DNA of 44,196 nt. Source: an uncultured Oscillospiraceae bacterium. GTDB taxonomy: Bacteria; Bacillota; Clostridia; Oscillospirales; Oscillospiraceae. Shown here piece after piece: positions 33,935 through 41,404 of this stretch (positions are counted from its first letter, which is position 1; every line of letters begins with the position of its first letter). The position numbers and the translations under genes were made by a program. The stretch is taken from NCBI GenBank assembly GCA_934661735.1, contig CAKUJN010000007.1, forward strand, positions 1 through 44,196, written 5' to 3'. The notes under the pieces are model-generated. The model saw only the letters and a program-made list of their open reading frames with translations, had not been told where the DNA came from and searched no databases.

Positions 33935-34765
33935 ATGACCTATTGTACTGCGATCATACTGGGACTGGTGCAGGGCGTCGCGGAGTTTCTGCCGATCTCC
34001 AGCTCCGGTCATCTGGCCATCTTACAGAATTTTCTGCATCTCGGCTCGGCGGATGAGCATCTGCTGTTTGACGTGCTGCTGCATCTGGGGACGCTTGCGG
34101 CGGTCATTCTCGCGTTCTGGCGCGACGTCAGCGGCCTTGTGCGCGAGGGCCTTTGCATGGTCCATCTGAAAAAGCTCCGCCGCGGGCAGAAGCCCGACCG
34201 GCTCAAGCGCCGGACAATCTGGTTTATCATTCTGGGCACGCTGCCGCTGTTCGCTGTGATCTTCATCAAGGACGCGGTGGAGTCGCTCTACAGCAATACG
34301 TTTTTCATCGGCTTTGCGCTGCTGCTGACGGGCGGGCTGCTGTTTGCGGCGGACCGGATGGGACACGGCAACAAGAACGAAAAAAACGCGACGCTGGGCG
34401 ATATTCTGCTGGTCGGGCTGGCGCAGGCGCTGGCGGTGACGCCTGGCCTGTCGCGCTCCGGCACGACCATCTCGGTCGGCATGCTGCGCGGATTTGACCG
34501 GAGCTTTGCCGTTCGGTTTTCGTTTCTGCTGTCCATTCCGGCAGTGCTGGGCGCGAATATTCTGACGCTGGTCGACGCAGTGCAGGCCGGAATCAATGCC
34601 TCGCTTCTGCCGATGTATCTGGCCGGCGTGGCGGCGGCGTTTGTTTCGGGCTATATGGCGCTCTATCTGCTGCGGATGATGGTCCAGCGCGGGCGCTTCG
34701 GCGGCTTTGCGTATTACTGCTGGGGCGCGGGGCTTGTGACGTTGATTCTTTCTTTGGTTGCGTGA
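33935..34765 (+). CDS. uppP: Undecaprenyl-diphosphatase UppP (BacA)
   Basis: Membrane enzyme that recycles undecaprenyl pyrophosphate to the monophosphate lipid carrier for peptidoglycan and glycopolymer synthesis; overproduction is known to confer bacitracin resistance. 276 aa, about eight hydrophobic helices. Both signature segments are present: EFLPISSSGHLAILQNF near residue 17 and TPGLSRSGTTISVGMLRG near 168. ATG 33935 is preceded by GGAGGG; upstream in-frame codons run through the hairpin and are excluded. ftsK starts 13 bases after its stop. Confidence 0.95.
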   Translation: MTYCTAIILGLVQGVAEFLPISSSGHLAILQNFLHLGSADEHLLFDVLLHLGTLAAVILAFWRDVSGLVREGLCMVHLKKLRRGQKPDRLKRRTIWFIILGTLPLFAVIFIKDAVESLYSNTFFIGFALLLTGGLLFAADRMGHGNKNEKNATLGDILLVGLAQALAVTPGLSRSGTTISVGMLRGFDRSFAVRFSFLLSIPAVLGANILTLVDAVQAGINASLLPMYLAGVAAAFVSGYMALYLLRMMVQRGRFGGFAYYCWGAGLVTLILSLVA

Positions 34766-34778
34766 GGTGTTTGGCATT

Positions 34779-37460
34779 ATGGCAGGAGAAAAAAAGAAAA
34801 AACCGGCCGCGTCCGGCTCCGGCGCAAGGAGCGGTACGGGAAGCGGGAAGAAGCGCCCGCGCGGTAAAAAGACCGCCGGAAAGGAACCGATCCGCCGCGA
34901 GGTCGGCGCGGTCGTGTGTCTGTTTTTGAGCGTATTTACCATTCTGTGCTGCTTTCACATCAATGCGGCATTTCTGGATTTTATCTCGGCGCTGTTCAAA
35001 GGTCTGATCGGAAGCGGCTTTTACATACTGCCGTTTTCGTTTTTGCTGAGCTTCCTGATTCTGCTGCTGCATGACGGGCGGCCGGTGCGGCTGCGCGTGA
35101 CGTGCGCGTTTCTGCTGGCAGTGACGATCGGGGCGCTGGTGCATCTGGTGGGCGATCAGCTGCATGCCGACTGGTCGTTTGACATGATCGGCGAGTTGTG
35201 GGACAGCGGTGTGGCGCTGACCTCCGGCGGCGTGCTTGCGGGCTTTATCGCACAGCTGCTGGAGCTGGTCATCAGCCGTGCGGGCGCGGTGATTCTGCTG
35301 CTGTGCGCGCTGCTGCTGGAGCTGATTACAACGCTCAACATGACGATCAGCGGTATTATCACGGCAGTCAAAAACCGCCCGCGCGTCGAATATTCCGAGC
35401 CGAAGCGCGAGCATCCGGACCCTGCCGAGGTGCTGGTCAATCATGTGGCGCAGAAGCATATTGATCATGTCGAGCGGCGGCGCAGCCGCGTGAGCGAGTT
35501 TGATCTTCCGGTTGACGAGCCGCCGCTTTCCGGCGTACAGGCGAAAAAAGCGCCGCAGCCGGATGCGGAAAAGCAGATTGTATCACCGGATCAGTTCCTG
35601 CTGGAAAAGCGGCAGGCGGTGCGGCGGGCGCAGGACGCGGCGCAGGCGCAGCAGGCCGCTCCGGCGGCGGAGCCGCCCGAGACCGGCGAGACACGACCCG
35701 ATTACAAGGAGCAGTTTGATTCGCTCATTGAGCAGATCGACCAGCCACCGCAGAAGCCTGAGCCGCTGCCGCACGAATTCCCGCCGCTGGTGCTGGAAAA
35801 CCGTCCGTCGGAACGGAAACCGGAGTCGAAGCCCGCCGAGGCGGAGCTCCCGCCACTTGTTGTACCGGAGGCCAAGCCGGTCAAAAAGGAGGAGGTACAT
35901 CAGGAGGCGGCGAAAATTGCGCAGGAGATTGTCACCGGCGAGCAGCTGGCAATGTACCAGTATCCGCCCGTCGAGCTACTGCGCACCGGCGACGGCAGGA
36001 CCGTCGACGGCACCGAGGAGATGCGCCAGAACGCCGAGCGGCTGAGCGACACGCTCTCAAGCTTCGGTATTGAGGCGCAGATCATCAATGTTACGCGCGG
36101 CCCCACGGTCACGCGCTATGAACTGGAGCTCAACCGCGGTGTCAAGCTCTCCAAGGTCACGAATCTGGCCGACGATATCGCCCTGAGCCTCGGCTCGACG
36201 GGCGTGCGCATCGCGGCCATTCCCGACAAGATTTCCGTCGTCGGCATCGAGGTGCCGAACCGCGCGGTGTCGACGGTCCTCATCCGCGATGTGATTGACT
36301 CGCAGGAGTTCCGCAAGAGCAAATCCCGCATCTCCTTTGCCGTTGGCAAGGATATCGGCGGCAAGTGCATCATCGGCAACATTGCAAAGCTGCCGCATAT
36401 GCTCATTGCCGGTACGACCGGCTCCGGCAAGTCGGTGTGCATGAACTCACTGATTATTTCGCTTCTGTACAAGGCGAAGCCGGAGGAGGTCAAGCTCATC
36501 ATGGTCGACCCGAAGATGGTCGAGCTTGGCGTGTACAACGGCATTCCGCATCTGCTGATTCCCGTCGTGACCGACCCGAAGAAGGCAGCCGGCGCGCTTC
36601 AGTGGGCTGTCACGGAGATGATGCGCCGCTATCGCATGATGGCCGATACAGGCGTGCGCGATCTGGATTCATTCAACAAGATTGCCGCCGGCTCGGATGA
36701 GCTGGAGGCCATGCCGCAGATTGTCGTCGTGATTGACGAGCTGGCCGATCTGATGCTGGTCGCAGCGAAGGAGGTCGAGGAGTCGATCTGCCGCGTGGCG
36801 CAGATGGGCCGTGCGGCGGGCATTCATCTGGTTATTGCGACGCAGCGTCCGTCTGCCGACGTCATTACGGGCCTGATGAAGGCCAATATCCCATCGCGTA
36901 TCGCGTTCGCCGTCGCCTCCGCGATGGAGTCGCGCATCATTCTGGACACGGCAGGCGCGGAAAAGCTGGTCGGCAAGGGCGACATGCTCTACGCGCCGCT
37001 CGGCGAGGGCAAGCCAAAACGTGTGCAGGGCTGCTTCATTACCGATGACGAGGTGCAGAGCGTGGTTGACTTTATCAAGAGCAGCGGCTCGGCCGAGTAC
37101 TCCACCGATATCATCAATGAAATCGACAGGAAGGCCGAGCAGAGCGGAAAGGGGAGCGGCGGCGCTTCCGCCGCAGCTGCCTCCGAAGCGCCGGAGTCCG
37201 ATGGCGACGAAATGACGCCCGATGCGGTCGAGGTCCTGCTGGAAACGGGACAGGCGTCCGTCTCCATGCTCCAGAGGCGGCTGAAGCTGGGCTATGCCCG
37301 CGCTGCGCGCATCATGGATGAGCTGGAGGAAAAGGGAATTGTCGGGCCGTTTGAGGGCTCGAAGCCGCGCCAGCTGCTGATCACGCGTGAGCAGTGGGAG
37401 CGGATGAAGGACGGCTCGGCAGAGGAATTCAATCAGGCCGTCGAGGAGGAGATACCGTAA
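34779..37460 (+). CDS. ftsK: DNA translocase FtsK/SpoIIIE
   Basis: Pumps chromosomal DNA across the division or sporulation septum. 893 aa. Basic N-terminus, four hydrophobic segments at about residues 40-195, a long Pro/Glu/Ala-rich linker (about 200-380), then the alpha/beta motor with Walker A GTTGSGKSVCMNS near 545 and Walker B VVVIDELADLMLV near 648, and a winged-helix gamma domain (about 815-885, VSMLQRRLKLGYARAARIMDELEEKG) that reads polar DNA sequences. ATG 34779 is preferred over TTG 34758, since GAGGTG precedes it by nine bases. Whether it acts in vegetative division, sporulation or both cannot be told. Confidence 0.96.
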   Translation: MAGEKKKKPAASGSGARSGTGSGKKRPRGKKTAGKEPIRREVGAVVCLFLSVFTILCCFHINAAFLDFISALFKGLIGSGFYILPFSFLLSFLILLLHDGRPVRLRVTCAFLLAVTIGALVHLVGDQLHADWSFDMIGELWDSGVALTSGGVLAGFIAQLLELVISRAGAVILLLCALLLELITTLNMTISGIITAVKNRPRVEYSEPKREHPDPAEVLVNHVAQKHIDHVERRRSRVSEFDLPVDEPPLSGVQAKKAPQPDAEKQIVSPDQFLLEKRQAVRRAQDAAQAQQAAPAAEPPETGETRPDYKEQFDSLIEQIDQPPQKPEPLPHEFPPLVLENRPSERKPESKPAEAELPPLVVPEAKPVKKEEVHQEAAKIAQEIVTGEQLAMYQYPPVELLRTGDGRTVDGTEEMRQNAERLSDTLSSFGIEAQIINVTRGPTVTRYELELNRGVKLSKVTNLADDIALSLGSTGVRIAAIPDKISVVGIEVPNRAVSTVLIRDVIDSQEFRKSKSRISFAVGKDIGGKCIIGNIAKLPHMLIAGTTGSGKSVCMNSLIISLLYKAKPEEVKLIMVDPKMVELGVYNGIPHLLIPVVTDPKKAAGALQWAVTEMMRRYRMMADTGVRDLDSFNKIAAGSDELEAMPQIVVVIDELADLMLVAAKEVEESICRVAQMGRAAGIHLVIATQRPSADVITGLMKANIPSRIAFAVASAMESRIILDTAGAEKLVGKGDMLYAPLGEGKPKRVQGCFITDDEVQSVVDFIKSSGSAEYSTDIINEIDRKAEQSGKGSGGASAAAASEAPESDGDEMTPDAVEVLLETGQASVSMLQRRLKLGYARAARIMDELEEKGIVGPFEGSKPRQLLITREQWERMKDGSAEEFNQAVEEEIP

Positions 37461-37498
37461 TCAGAAAAGCCTGATGCGTATTTCATAACAGGAAAAGG

Positions 37499-37529
37499 GG
37501 AGCGGCAGACGGATTGCCCGCTGCGCTCC
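37499..37529 (+). promoter_or_regulatory. Hairpin between ftsK and the ECF S-component gene
   Basis: GGAGCG-G-CAG-A-CGG (37499-37512) pairs with CCG-CTG-CGCTCC (37518-37529): 12 bp with two one-base bulges and a 5-base loop. No U run follows. It could be a leader element of the ECF gene or the end of the ftsK transcript. Confidence 0.45.
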
Positions 37530-37588
37530 ACCGAAAAAAGCATTGCATCCGGACGCAGGTGCCGGAGCGACAGCTGGAGGTATGACAG

Positions 37589-38191
37589 ATGAAAAACAAT
37601 CACGAAAAGGTCAGAAAACTGACAACGCTCGCGCTGCTGACGGCGATTGTCGTCGTTTTGCAGCTGGTCGGATCAAGCTTCCACATCGGACCGATCCCGT
37701 TTTCACTGGTGCTGGTGCCGATTGTGGTCGGCGCGATCCTGCTGGGACCGGCGGCAGGTGCGGTTCTCGGCGCGGTGTTCGGCGTGATCGCACTGTCCGG
37801 TGGTATCAGCGGCACGGACTGGTTCACGGCGGCGCTGTGGAATTTCAGCCCGTTCTGGACGGCGATGACGTGCCTGGTCAAGGGCGCGCTGTGCGGCGCG
37901 GTCTCCGGCTGGGTCTACCGTGCGCTGCAACGGCGCGTGACGCTTGCCTGCGTCATTTCCGCGCTGGTGTGTCCGGTGGTGAACACGGGCGTGTTCGCGC
38001 TTTCGATGCTGACCGTTATGCGCGGCGGCCTGATGAAAATCGCGGCGGAAAACGCGTGGGGAACCAACGTTCTGACCGTTCTGTTCGTCGTGGTCATCGG
38101 CGTCAATTTCTTCGTTGAGCTTGGAATCAACGCCGCGCTGAGCGCGGCCATTGCGCGGATCGTCAAGGCGGTCGGCGCGAAAAGAAAGTAG
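37589..38191 (+). CDS. ECF transporter S component (vitamin or cofactor uptake)
   Basis: Substrate-specific membrane subunit of an energy-coupling factor transporter. 200 aa, about six hydrophobic helices: TTLALLTAIVVVLQLVGS, the FHIGPIPFSLVLVPIVVGAI region with the P-I-P-F-S element common to S components, and AAGAVLGAVFGVIALSGGIS. Its resemblance is general; RibU, PanT and FolT-like types are all possible, and the substrate is not decided. No riboswitch of known type was recognised. ATP-binding and EcfT subunits are not in the window, consistent with group II modules that share them. ATG 37589 follows GGAGG by eight bases. Confidence 0.88.
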   Translation: MKNNHEKVRKLTTLALLTAIVVVLQLVGSSFHIGPIPFSLVLVPIVVGAILLGPAAGAVLGAVFGVIALSGGISGTDWFTAALWNFSPFWTAMTCLVKGALCGAVSGWVYRALQRRVTLACVISALVCPVVNTGVFALSMLTVMRGGLMKIAAENAWGTNVLTVLFVVVIGVNFFVELGINAALSAAIARIVKAVGAKRK

Positions 38192-38195
38192 ACAG

Positions 38196-38240
38196 AATCC
38201 CGTCTGCGCGGCCCTGATCCGGCCGTGCGGGCGGGATTTT
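38196..38240 (+). terminator. Terminator after the ECF gene
   Basis: AATCCCGTCTGCGCGGCC (38196-38213) pairs fully, with three G-U pairs, with GGCCGTGCGGGCGGGATT (38221-38238), ending in TTTT. Confidence 0.92.
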
Positions 38241-38261
38241 CGCGTGCATGGCAGATGAAAA

Positions 38262-38369
38262 TGTTGGATTGTGTTGGATTGCGGACGCGCGTCCGTGCGC
38301 AAAACGCCTCCCAACACCGAAAATTCACTGGTTCCGGCGCTTTGCCCTGTTTTGAAAACGGAAAAGCGC
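38262..38369 (+). promoter_or_regulatory. Candidate operator region of the SorE-like/E2/E1 operon
   Basis: Three repeat structures upstream of the promoter. A tandem TGTTGGATTG pair at 38262-38281; a 14-base perfect palindrome CGGACGCGCGTCCG at 38282-38295; and an interrupted palindrome at 38337-38369, with arms GCGCTTT and AAAGCGC and an inner GTTTTGAAAAC core (38349-38359). The last ends 33 bases before the -35 and includes a cre-like stretch. Factor and role are unknown; these are candidate binding sites only. Confidence 0.45.
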
Positions 38370-38402
38370 GCGAAATTGGCGCCGTGAAAATCGAAAATGA
38401 CG

Positions 38403-38431
38403 TTGACATTGGAATCTGAATGCGATAGAAT
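38403..38431 (+). promoter_or_regulatory. Promoter of the SorE-like/E2/E1 operon
   Basis: Perfect TTGACA (38403-38408), 17-base spacer, TAGAAT (38426-38431). The leader runs about 85 bases to ATG 38525. Confidence 0.87.
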
Positions 38432-38484
38432 ACAGGTAAATCCAAAAGAATTCAACATAATCCCATTTTATTCCCGTATGCATT

Positions 38485-38506
38485 CCGCCGTTTCCGGCGG
38501 GGATTT
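38485..38506 (+). promoter_or_regulatory. Small GC hairpin in the SorE-like gene leader
   Basis: CCGCCG (38485-38490), loop TTTC, CGGCGG (38495-38500), then GGATTTTA. It is placed like an attenuator or a translation-affecting stem 24 bases before the start codon; neither role is shown. Confidence 0.4.
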
Positions 38507-38524
38507 TAGAAAGGAAGGTCAAAA

Positions 38525-39778
38525 ATGAAGACAAAAGCCGTTCGTATCCATGGCAAAATGGATCTGAGACTTGAGGAGATTGAACTGCCGCAGGTCGGTC
38601 CGGACGACGTTCAGGTCAAGATCATCTCCGACTCCATCTGTATGAGCACCTACAAGGCTGCCGTTGAGGGCGCCGAGCACAAGCGTGTTCCCGACGACGT
38701 GGCCGAGCATCCCACCATTGTCGGCCATGAGTTCTGCGGCGTGATCACCGAGGTCGGCGAGAACTGGAAGGACAAGTACAAGGTCGGTCAGGGCTTCGCC
38801 ATTCAGCCTGCGCACTTCTACAAGGGCTCGCAGATGGCCCCAGGCTATTCCTATCCGTACTGCGGCGGCGACAGCCAGTACGCGAACATCCCCATCGAGA
38901 CGCTGCTGACCGACAATCTGCTGACGTATGATTCCGACACCTATTTCTACGGCTCTCTGTCCGAGCCGATGAGCTGCATCATCGGCACGTTCCATGCCAT
39001 GTACCACACAAAGCCCGGCTGCTATGAGCACGAGATGGGCATTGTCGAGGGCGGCAAGATGGCGCTTCTGGCCTCTGTCGGCCCGATGGGTCTTGGCGCG
39101 ATTGACTATGCGCTGCATTGCGACCGCCGTCCCAGCCTGCTGGTCGTCACCGATATCGACGACGCGAGACTGGCAAGAGCCGAGAGCATTTACACCGTTG
39201 AGCACGCAAAGGAAATGGGCGTTGAGCTGCACTACGTCAACACCGCAAAGCCGGGCTGCGACACCGCATATCTGCGTGAGCTGACCGGCGGCACCGGCTA
39301 TAATGACGTCATCTGCTTTGCTCCGGTCCGTCCCGTTGTCGAGCAGGCGGGCGATATTCTGGGCTTTGACGGCTGCCTGAACTTCTTTGCGGGCCCCACC
39401 AACAACCAGTTCAAGGCCGAGTTCAACTTCTACAACGTCCACTATCTCTACACGCATCTGGTCGGCACCTCCGGCGGCAACACCAGCGACATGAAAGAAG
39501 CCATCGCCATGATGACCTCCGGCAGGATCAACCCCGCTGCGATGATCACCCACATCGGCGGTCTGAACGCCGTGGTCGATACCGTCCTGAACCTGCCGAA
39601 GATCCCAGGCGGCAAGAAGCTGATCTACACGCAGATCGAGCTGCCGCTGACTGCGATTGCGGACTTTGAAAAGCTGGGCGAAACCGATCCGCTGTTTGCG
39701 AAGCTGGCCGAGATTACCAGACGTCACAACGGCCTGTGGAGCCCCGAGGCAGAAAAGTATCTGCTGGCAAACAAATAA
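38525..39778 (+). CDS. Zinc-type medium-chain dehydrogenase, SorE-like
   Basis: 417 aa, an MDR-superfamily alcohol/polyol dehydrogenase that closely resembles L-sorbose-1-phosphate reductase SorE of enteric bacteria: shared SDSICMSTYKAAVEG-type start near residue 36, KRVPDDVAEHPTIVGHEFCG near 57, EPMSCIIGTFHAMY near 147, GPMGLGAIDYAL with its Rossmann glycines near 190, and GTSGGNTSDMKEA near 318. The catalytic Cys and the GHE motif are in place; the four-Cys structural zinc lobe is absent, as in SorE. It should oxidise or reduce a polyol/ketose-type substrate with NAD(P). Being first in an operon with E2 and E1 genes suggests it makes the keto substrate for that complex. Codons are of the highly expressed type. 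Confidence 0.82.
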   Translation: MKTKAVRIHGKMDLRLEEIELPQVGPDDVQVKIISDSICMSTYKAAVEGAEHKRVPDDVAEHPTIVGHEFCGVITEVGENWKDKYKVGQGFAIQPAHFYKGSQMAPGYSYPYCGGDSQYANIPIETLLTDNLLTYDSDTYFYGSLSEPMSCIIGTFHAMYHTKPGCYEHEMGIVEGGKMALLASVGPMGLGAIDYALHCDRRPSLLVVTDIDDARLARAESIYTVEHAKEMGVELHYVNTAKPGCDTAYLRELTGGTGYNDVICFAPVRPVVEQAGDILGFDGCLNFFAGPTNNQFKAEFNFYNVHYLYTHLVGTSGGNTSDMKEAIAMMTSGRINPAAMITHIGGLNAVVDTVLNLPKIPGGKKLIYTQIELPLTAIADFEKLGETDPLFAKLAEITRRHNGLWSPEAEKYLLANK

Positions 39779-39808
39779 ATAACTTTTTGATATAGGAGTG
39801 AATTTCTA

Positions 39809-41383
39809 ATGGCAGTTGGCGTATTGATGCCCAAGGAAGGCATTACAGTCGAAACTTGTATGATGGGCGAATGGAAGAAAAACGTCGGCGATACCGTTGC
39901 GGTCGGCGATGTGCTGTTCTCCTATGAAACCGATAAGGCGGAATTCGAATGTGAATCCACCGCCGCCGGCACGCTGCTGGCACAGTTCTATGCCGAGGGC
40001 GATGAGGTTCCGTGCCTTGTGAATGTCTGCGCGATCGGCAATCCTGGCGAGGATGTTGAGGCGCTGAGAAACGCGGCTCCGGCCGAGGCGGCCCCCGCGG
40101 CTGCTGCCGCTCCCGCCGCTGCTGCGGCTCCTGCTGCCGCCGTGCCCGCAGGTCCCTGCGCACAGGCCGTCATCATGCCCAAGGAGGGCATTACCGTCGA
40201 GTCGTGCATCATGGGCGAGTGGAAGAAGAACGTCGGCGACGCCGTTGCGGTCGGCGATGTGCTGTTCTCCTATGAGACCGACAAGGCCGAGTTTGAGTGC
40301 GAGTCCACTGCGGCCGGCACTCTGCTTGCAAAATTCTTTGAGGAAGGCGACGAGGTTCCGTGCCTTGTGAACGTCTGCGCGATCGGCAATGCCGGCGACG
40401 CCTATGAGTTCCTGAAGCCAGGTGCGGAAGCGCCCGCGCCTGCTCCCGCAGCTGCCGCGCCCGCCGCTGAGGCCGCTGCTCCTGCCGCTGCCGCGCCCGC
40501 GGCCGTCAAGGCAGAGCTTTCCGCGATTTCTCCCAGAGCGATGGCAAAGGCTGTCGCCAACAACGTCAACCCCGCGCTGGCCACCGGCACAGGCCCGAAG
40601 GGCCGCATTATCGAGCGCGACATCGACGCGCTGATCGCCTCCGGTAAGGGTGCGATCACGGCGGCTCCCGCTGCGGCGAAGGCCGAAAACGCGTTTGAGG
40701 ACGTCAAGTTCGGTGCTGTCCGCAAGGCGACTGCAAAGTCCATGACGAAGAGCCTTTCCACCATGGCGCAGCTGACGCAGCAGTATTCCTTTGACGCCAC
40801 GCAGATTCAGGCGTACCGCGCCATGCTCAAGCCGCTTGACGCGCCGATGGGCAAGGTCAGCCTGAACGACATGGTCATGTTCGCCGTCTCCAGAACCGTG
40901 CTGTCCTGTCCGGATCTGAACGCCAACATGGTTGAGGACAACGTCGTCCGTCATTTCAGCCATGTGAACCTCGGCTTTGCATGCGATACGCCGCGCGGCC
41001 TGCTGGTTCCCACCATCTATAACGCCGATCAACTGAGTCTGCTTGAGCTGTCCGTCGAGGCCAAGCGCCTTGCCGCCGCAGCCCGTGACGGCAGCCTGAC
41101 GCCGGATGAGATGAGCAACGCAACCTTCACCGTCTCCAACATCGGCTCGTTCGGCTGCGAGGCGTTCACGCCCGTCGTCAACCCGCCGCAGACCGGTATT
41201 CTCGGCATCTGCAACATCCAGACGAAGATCAAGTCCGCATCCGGCGGCTGCATCGAAACCTATCCGGCAATGGGTCTGTCTTTGACGTTTGATCACAGAG
41301 TCCTTGACGGCGCGCCCGCCGCGCGCTTCATGAGCGAGCTGTGCAAGAATCTCGAAAACTTCATGACCCTGATGGCGAAGTAA
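39809..41383 (+). CDS. Dihydrolipoamide acyltransferase (E2) with two lipoyl domains
   Basis: Core acyltransferase of a 2-oxoacid/acyloin dehydrogenase complex. 524 aa. Two lipoyl domains, each with the lipoylated Lys in ETDKAEFECES (Lys about 43 and 159), separated by Ala/Pro-rich swinging-arm linkers. A peripheral-subunit-binding domain lies at about 238-275 (ISPRAMAKAVANN then GPKGRIIERDID), then the catalytic domain from about 295, with LTFDHRVLDGAPAARF near 492 (catalytic His and DG). ATG 39809 follows AGGAG. E1 starts 21 bases after the stop. No E3 gene follows within the window. Confidence 0.93.
   Translation: MAVGVLMPKEGITVETCMMGEWKKNVGDTVAVGDVLFSYETDKAEFECESTAAGTLLAQFYAEGDEVPCLVNVCAIGNPGEDVEALRNAAPAEAAPAAAAAPAAAAAPAAAVPAGPCAQAVIMPKEGITVESCIMGEWKKNVGDAVAVGDVLFSYETDKAEFECESTAAGTLLAKFFEEGDEVPCLVNVCAIGNAGDAYEFLKPGAEAPAPAPAAAAPAAEAAAPAAAAPAAVKAELSAISPRAMAKAVANNVNPALATGTGPKGRIIERDIDALIASGKGAITAAPAAAKAENAFEDVKFGAVRKATAKSMTKSLSTMAQLTQQYSFDATQIQAYRAMLKPLDAPMGKVSLNDMVMFAVSRTVLSCPDLNANMVEDNVVRHFSHVNLGFACDTPRGLLVPTIYNADQLSLLELSVEAKRLAAAARDGSLTPDEMSNATFTVSNIGSFGCEAFTPVVNPPQTGILGICNIQTKIKSASGGCIETYPAMGLSLTFDHRVLDGAPAARFMSELCKNLENFMTLMAK
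39827..40396 (+). repeat. Tandem lipoyl-domain duplication inside the E2 gene
   Basis: Two 222-base units (39827-40048 and 40175-40396, period 348) remain very similar at the nucleotide level, including the stretch GTCGGCGATGTGCTGTTCTC in both. The second differs mainly at third positions and in a few residues. This implies a recent duplication or ongoing gene conversion. Confidence 0.85.
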
Positions 41384-41404
41384 GAGAAAGGAAGAACATA
41401 AACT

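Noticed and set aside
37499..37570. THF-type riboswitch before the ECF S component
   Set aside because: A GGAG start and a CATTGCATCCG string resemble parts of it, but the element is too short and the pairings do not fit.
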